Below are positions 55,201 through 61,200 of a DNA stretch of 64,000 bases, piece by piece (position 1 is the stretch's first letter; the number at the start of each line of letters is the position of its first letter). This DNA comes from Gordionus sp. m RMFG-2023 (lineage: Eukaryota; Nematomorpha; Gordioida; Chordodea; Parachordodidae). The notes below the pieces were generated by a model. It was given only the letters and a program-made list of their open reading frames with translations, was not told the origin of the DNA and did not search any database. The position numbers and the translations under genes are program-made. The stretch spans positions 30,862,508 through 30,926,507 of the forward strand of contig NC_088776.1 of assembly GCF_954871325.1 (NCBI RefSeq). The letters run 5' to 3'.

Positions 55201-58200
55201 TATAATTATCATGTATAAGTATTATTTTATTTAGATTTATAGGACATAATAATGATATTATAAATAACAGTGCGTTCAGATATGGATAATACACACTCGT
55301 TGGGCGTGCTCATAGCTGAAACGCACAGGACCTTTCTAGATAATATTGAAAGTTTAGGAAGATCCAATACTCTTATTTTCCAAAAAGTCATCTTTTATCT
55401 CTAAATTATAAGGCGAAAATAATGAATAACACTCTTTTTCGAGACTAATTATATAGTCTTGTTATTCCAGTTCATTGTTATGAATAGATGAATGTTTCGT
55501 AGCCAATGACTTAAGATAATCGAATTCTGAAACAACTTTCGTCGTTTAACATTCGGTAAATTCGTCGGTGTAACAGAGAGATAGCTTGTTGACATAAAAA
55601 TTGCACCGGAGTAATATTTTTTTCCTTTAAATATTCATTTACTATTATAGATTGAAAACGAGGATCCAAAAATGCTCCTAACACTTAAGTAATAAATAAA
55701 ACAAAGAGAAATAATAATAAAAAATAATTTATGTATTTTAAAATACTACCTGAAGATCGGTTATTGAAATCTATGATCAATTAGTAAGCATATTTTGTTT
55801 AAGGAATGCTTTGGGAGGAATATGATATTTTTTTACAATTAAATGATTTTAAATTTCATTACGAAATAATAAGGATAAACTTATAGTAACTCCTTTTTAA
55901 ACGGATAAAAATTCTAGTTTTTTGAAGAAAGTTTTAAGAAAATTTAAAAGTTCTTGCACCAAGCCCCAATCGGAATTAAATAGTTTGAGATCCGGTTTCT
56001 CCATTCTATTTAATAGAATATTTATAAGATTTTTGTTAATTTTAAATTATTTAGATATTTCTTCTTTACATGATAAGTCATGTAAATGCTTTATTATGTT
56101 TGATATGTTGGTATTTTTTGAAAAAGATATGATTGGATAACTAATTAAAAAATTTGCAATTATTTTAAAAATAATCAAAAAATTTACTCTGAAAATGAAG
56201 AATTATTTTCATCCTCACCATTTTTATCAAGTGTTGCAAGCATATATTACAAAAGACTTTATTTGCAGCAACACTAGTTCTCTTATTATTTGTGTCAGTT
56301 TTTAATATTAAGGATCCAAAATGTTTCCATGCAAAAGAAAGTTTAGATTGCAATGCAATGATATATTACTGCATTTTGTAGGGTATTGCGATGCTGCATC
56401 CATTATAATAGTTTTAGTCTTGCTACGTTTATATAAGTTATAATGGCAATAAAACAAAAATCATTAATTGAAATTTCCTTTTATGATAAAAACTAAATAT
56501 TATGTGATGAGTTGTAGATTACATTAAGAAAATATTGTTTTACCCCTTATATAATAACGTAAGGTCTTATCCAAATATTTAAGGTATCAAAAATTAAAAA
56601 AATAAAATATATAATGTTTCAATACCTTTGCTGTAAATTACTAGCCTAATCTTATTTTATCTAGCACGCTGGTCATACATCTGCCCAAAGTGGGCGAACA
56701 TGTATTATATGGATTGTTACAAATCAAATGATTTTATCAGAGTTGTTAAAGTAGCGCGCTATTTTTTGGGAGTTATAGCTAATAGCGGCTACTTTTTTGT
56801 AATTATTTAATTTTTTAGCGCGCTACTTTTTTTTGAGAGTAGCTAAGTAGCGCGCTACTTAGCAACTAAAAAATATAATGAAGGTAAGTAAACATGAAAA
56901 TTTAAAATCATAATTAATTATAATTTTTATGATTTATTATTTAATTTTAAAATTAAAATATATTTTCAATTTGTAATTTATATTTTCATTTGTATTATAA
57001 ACCTAAATCACGTGTTAATAATTTAAAATGCCATCGCCTATAGTTATCCAAATCGTTGAAAGTGATTCAGACAATGATATTAATGAAATGGAACAGAGAA
57101 AATGTTCTTTATATAGTACAAATTTCCCATTCCCTAGATTTTAAAAATTTTTTTAAATAAATATAAAAACCAAAACTGGCTTCAAATCTATTTGTTTAAA
57201 ATGTAAAAAAAAATATTTACTCAAATCAATCCAGTAGCTATAACCTCAAGAAACACCTAAAGGTAAATTGTAATTTTTACATTCTAATAGTATATTTTTA
57301 CTATAATTATTTCTTATTGATTAATTGCCATCAATTTATATACAGTACAGGGAATTCAATGTATTCATTTGATAAAATATTTTTGCTTAGTTACATCTTA
57401 ATTCCTGAGGTTCAAAATTTAGAATACTTGCCAAATGATTTTTCCACTCCATTTTCGATAAATATTACTACACATTTCTTAAAACTGGATGAATAATTTG
57501 TCCTATTTAATATGAATATATAATATTTGGTGAGGATAATGCTGAAGATGAGATACAGAATGATAGTCAACATGTATTGAAGAGGAGGAAATAAGTGATG
57601 ATGCCATTGATATTAATAGTCTCACCCCAAACAAAGATGGCTGAATTACAACCATGAAGACTTCCACTAATAATTTTTTTTAAATAAAAGAATAATAGAA
57701 AATCTACTCGACGCCTTCTTTACATCAAAAAAATACTCAAATGAGTTTTTTGATAATCTATCTTATTTTAAAAATATGTATATAAGATTAAATACTCCCT
57801 TGCCCTCAAGTGTTAGTGTAGAGAGATTATTTAGTAAGGCAAAACTTATACTTTCTGATCGTCGCTCTAGACTTGAAGATGATAATATTGAAATGATTTT
57901 ATTATTAAAATGCAACAAATTACCATAAATATTTATTTTTACTACATAAATTTTTTATAATCAAAACTAACTATATTTTAATATTTATAAAAGTTGATTT
58001 TTATATATTTACTATACAATATCATTATAAGTAAAAAATAAAATAAACTTGTTTACAAATTTTTTTTATGAAAAGTAGCTTAAAATTACTTTTAAAGAAT
58101 AGTAGCTAATAGCGGGCTACTTTTTTTGACAAATAGCGATAGCGCACTATTTTTTAACAAATAGCGATAGCGGTAGCGCGTTACTTTTAAAAGTAGCGTT

Positions 58201-61200
58201 TAGCAACTCTGGATTTTATAACAAATAATATTTTATTTATTAATTTTAAAAAATAAAATCGCATTTTTTAATAATTCAAGCAATATTTTATATTATTTTT
58301 CCTCTAATTATAATAAATATATAAAATAAATATTATTTTTAATAATAAAAAATATGTATCACGCCACCGCGCCACCGAATTTTTACATCGGCCGCGGCAT
58401 GTTAAGCGCCGACACCTTTATGGCTGCGACGTCGGCGTGGTCAAAATTCAACGGCGGCGGCACACATGTCTAAATATAACAAAACTTTGTAATCAAGCGC
58501 TCCTGTGGAGAGCTTGTTTAGTAAAGCTAAACATGTGCTAATGATAATAACTTAGAAAAATTATTATTATTAAAGGCTAATTTTAATTATAAATAAATAT
58601 ATTCTAATTGTTATATTATATTATTCAATTACAATAAATTTACACCATATTTAATTTATTTTTATATTAGTTAATTTTGCATTAATCAAAAATTTCTTCA
58701 GAAATTTAAATAAGGATCGTGATCCTTTTTTTTAAAAAAAGTTGCTCCTGGATTTCGATCCTTTTTTTGAATAGATCGTGAAAAGGATTCGATCTTTCAA
58801 ACCTGACAAACACATTTGATTTATAAAATGGTTGGTAGAAATAGATAGCCATAGAGAAGAGATATAAGAGCAGTTGTTAAAGTAGCAGCGCGCTAACTTT
58901 TTTGGTAGCTATAGCTAATAGCGGCTACTTTGTTTATAATTATTTAATTTTTTAGCGCGCTACTTTTTTTGAAAGTAGCTAAGAAGCCGCTATTTCGCTA
59001 CTTTTAAAAAATATAATTAAGGTAAGTATAAACATGAAAATTTAAATATAATATAATATCAAAATTAATTATAATTTTTATGATTTATTATTTAATTTTT
59101 AAATTGAAATATAATTTATATTTTCATTTGTATTATAAACCTAAATCATGAGTTAATAATTTAAAATGTCATCGCCTATGGATATCCAAATCGTTGAAAG
59201 TGATTCAGACAATGATATTAATGAAATGGAAGATACCAGGGAATAAAATGTTCTTAATAGCTATAATACAAATTTCCCATTCCCTAGATTTGAAAATTTT
59301 TTAAAATAAATATATAACCAAAACTGAGTTCAAATTTATTTGTTTAAAATGTAAAAAAAAATATTTCCTCAAATCAATCCAGTAGCTATAACCTCGAGAA
59401 ACACTTAAAGGTAAATTGTCATTTTTACATTCTAATAATATTTATTTTATAAGACTGTTCATGAGTTGTAAGGAAATGGAGAAACATCTAAATAATTTTG
59501 GTATAGGCGACTCTACATCCAAAAAGACTAATTCAATTCAAACCAAATTGATAATGCAAATGACAATATTTCTCAGAAAATTGACTGATAAAGTTATTGT
59601 TGATTTTATAATTTATACAGTTCAGCAATGTCCTTAGTTGAATCCATCATTTACCTGATGCCGCCAGACACTAATGAATAAAATAGCAGATAACTTTAAA
59701 TGATGAAAGATGCTCTAATAGTAGAGTTATCGGAGATTTCATATATATGTACCACGGGAGATAGTTGCACATAACAGAAGGTAAAAACTTATTTTTATTT
59801 ATAAATTGATCTGATTAAATATTTTTGAGCTTATTTGGGAATCACAGGCCATTGCTAGACCCTAGAACTTTAAAAAGAAGATCTGTGGCATTAGCCAATG
59901 ATAATAGGATGCCAGACATACGATGTACTTTCAAATAAAATTATTGATAATCTATCTTATATTAAAAATATATATATAAGATTAAATACGCCCTTATTCT
60001 CAAGTGCAAGTGTCGAGAGATTATTTAGTAAGGCAAAACTTATACTTTCTGATCATCGCTCAAGACTTGGGGATGATAATATTTAAATGATTTTATTATC
60101 AAAATGCAACAAATTACCATAAATATTTATTTTATTACATAAATTTTTTTATAATCAAAACTAACTATATTTTAATATTTATAAATGTTGATTTTTATAT
60201 ATTTACTATACAATAACGTTATAAGCAAAAAATAAGAAATTTGTTTGTAAATAGCTTAAAAAGTAGCTAAATATATCTAATAGCAAGCTACTTTTTTTGA
60301 CAAATAGTGATAGCAGTAGCACGCTACTTTTTTTTAACAAATAGCGATAGCGGTAGTGCACTACTTTTAAATGTAGCGTTTAACAACTCTGGACAGGCCT
60401 GATTTTTCATAAAATTTTTATGAGCTAAACATATTTAAAACAGGTCAGTCCAGGCTGGGCAAATCATAAAAAAAATATAATGTGTCGGGCTAAAAAACTT
60501 GTGCAAAAAACTTTAATGAACCAAAGTTGGCCAAGCTTTACATACCTCTAGCACAGACAACATGTCTGACACCTACAATAATGATAATATTACTCTAATT
60601 CAAAAAATGCTTAACATCAGATCAATCATACTTTTTTTTAATTTTTTTAGTTTTAAGCAAATATATGAGGATCATTATGTTATTTAATCTTCCTTAGGTG
60701 TGTAAACTTGATTAGCCATATTATTATAAAATCATTTATAAAATAAAAAAAATTATATGATACAATCATAAATATGTAAAAATTATAAAAAATATTTGAT
60801 CAAATTAGTTTTTAAAAAAATATCAGCCCAAGCCAATATTTTTGAAAACATATAATATTGGTGCTAATCCAAACCAATATTTAATAAAACATTAAATATT
60901 CATTTTAATATTTTTTTATTTGAAGATAGTTAAATTTGGTTGAACAACAAAAATATTTAAATTTGATTTATAATTAAAAAAATTTTAATTGCTAATATTG
61001 AAAAGGCAGTTTATTAAATTTAATGTAAATAAAAGGATCAAGCTTGTTTTTAAAAGAATTTCTTTTTAACATACTTGGTCCATCATTATTTAAAAAATCT
61101 GTAACACATTTTTCAGTGAAATTATATTCCTTTATGTTAGGTAACAATGCTTTTTGTGAATTAAGATATCTGAAGCATGTGTCTTCCAATTTTGGGATAG

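Larger units (their letters stand above)
49968..58805 (+). mobile_element. hAT element A, GATCGAGATCC word, hosting nested hATs
   Basis: The left end CAGAGTTGTTAAAGGATCG and the right end, inverted, CAGGTTTGAAAGATCG are flanked by a perfect 8-bp duplication ACAAACAC (49960-49967 and 58806-58813). GGATCG/CGATCC words fill 49985-50110 and 58700-58800. Plus-strand transposase pieces: a BED-finger tail [13 protein letters not shown] (in both copies of a duplication, about 52545 and 52850); [16 protein letters not shown] (53109); [20 protein letters not shown] (about 53340); [10 protein letters not shown] (about 53505); [19 protein letters not shown] (about 53685); [10 protein letters not shown] (about 54160); and, after the inner insertions, [20 protein letters not shown] hATC near 58500. 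It is broken by stops, frame changes and three later insertions. It lies in CPT2 intron 2. Confidence 0.87.
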
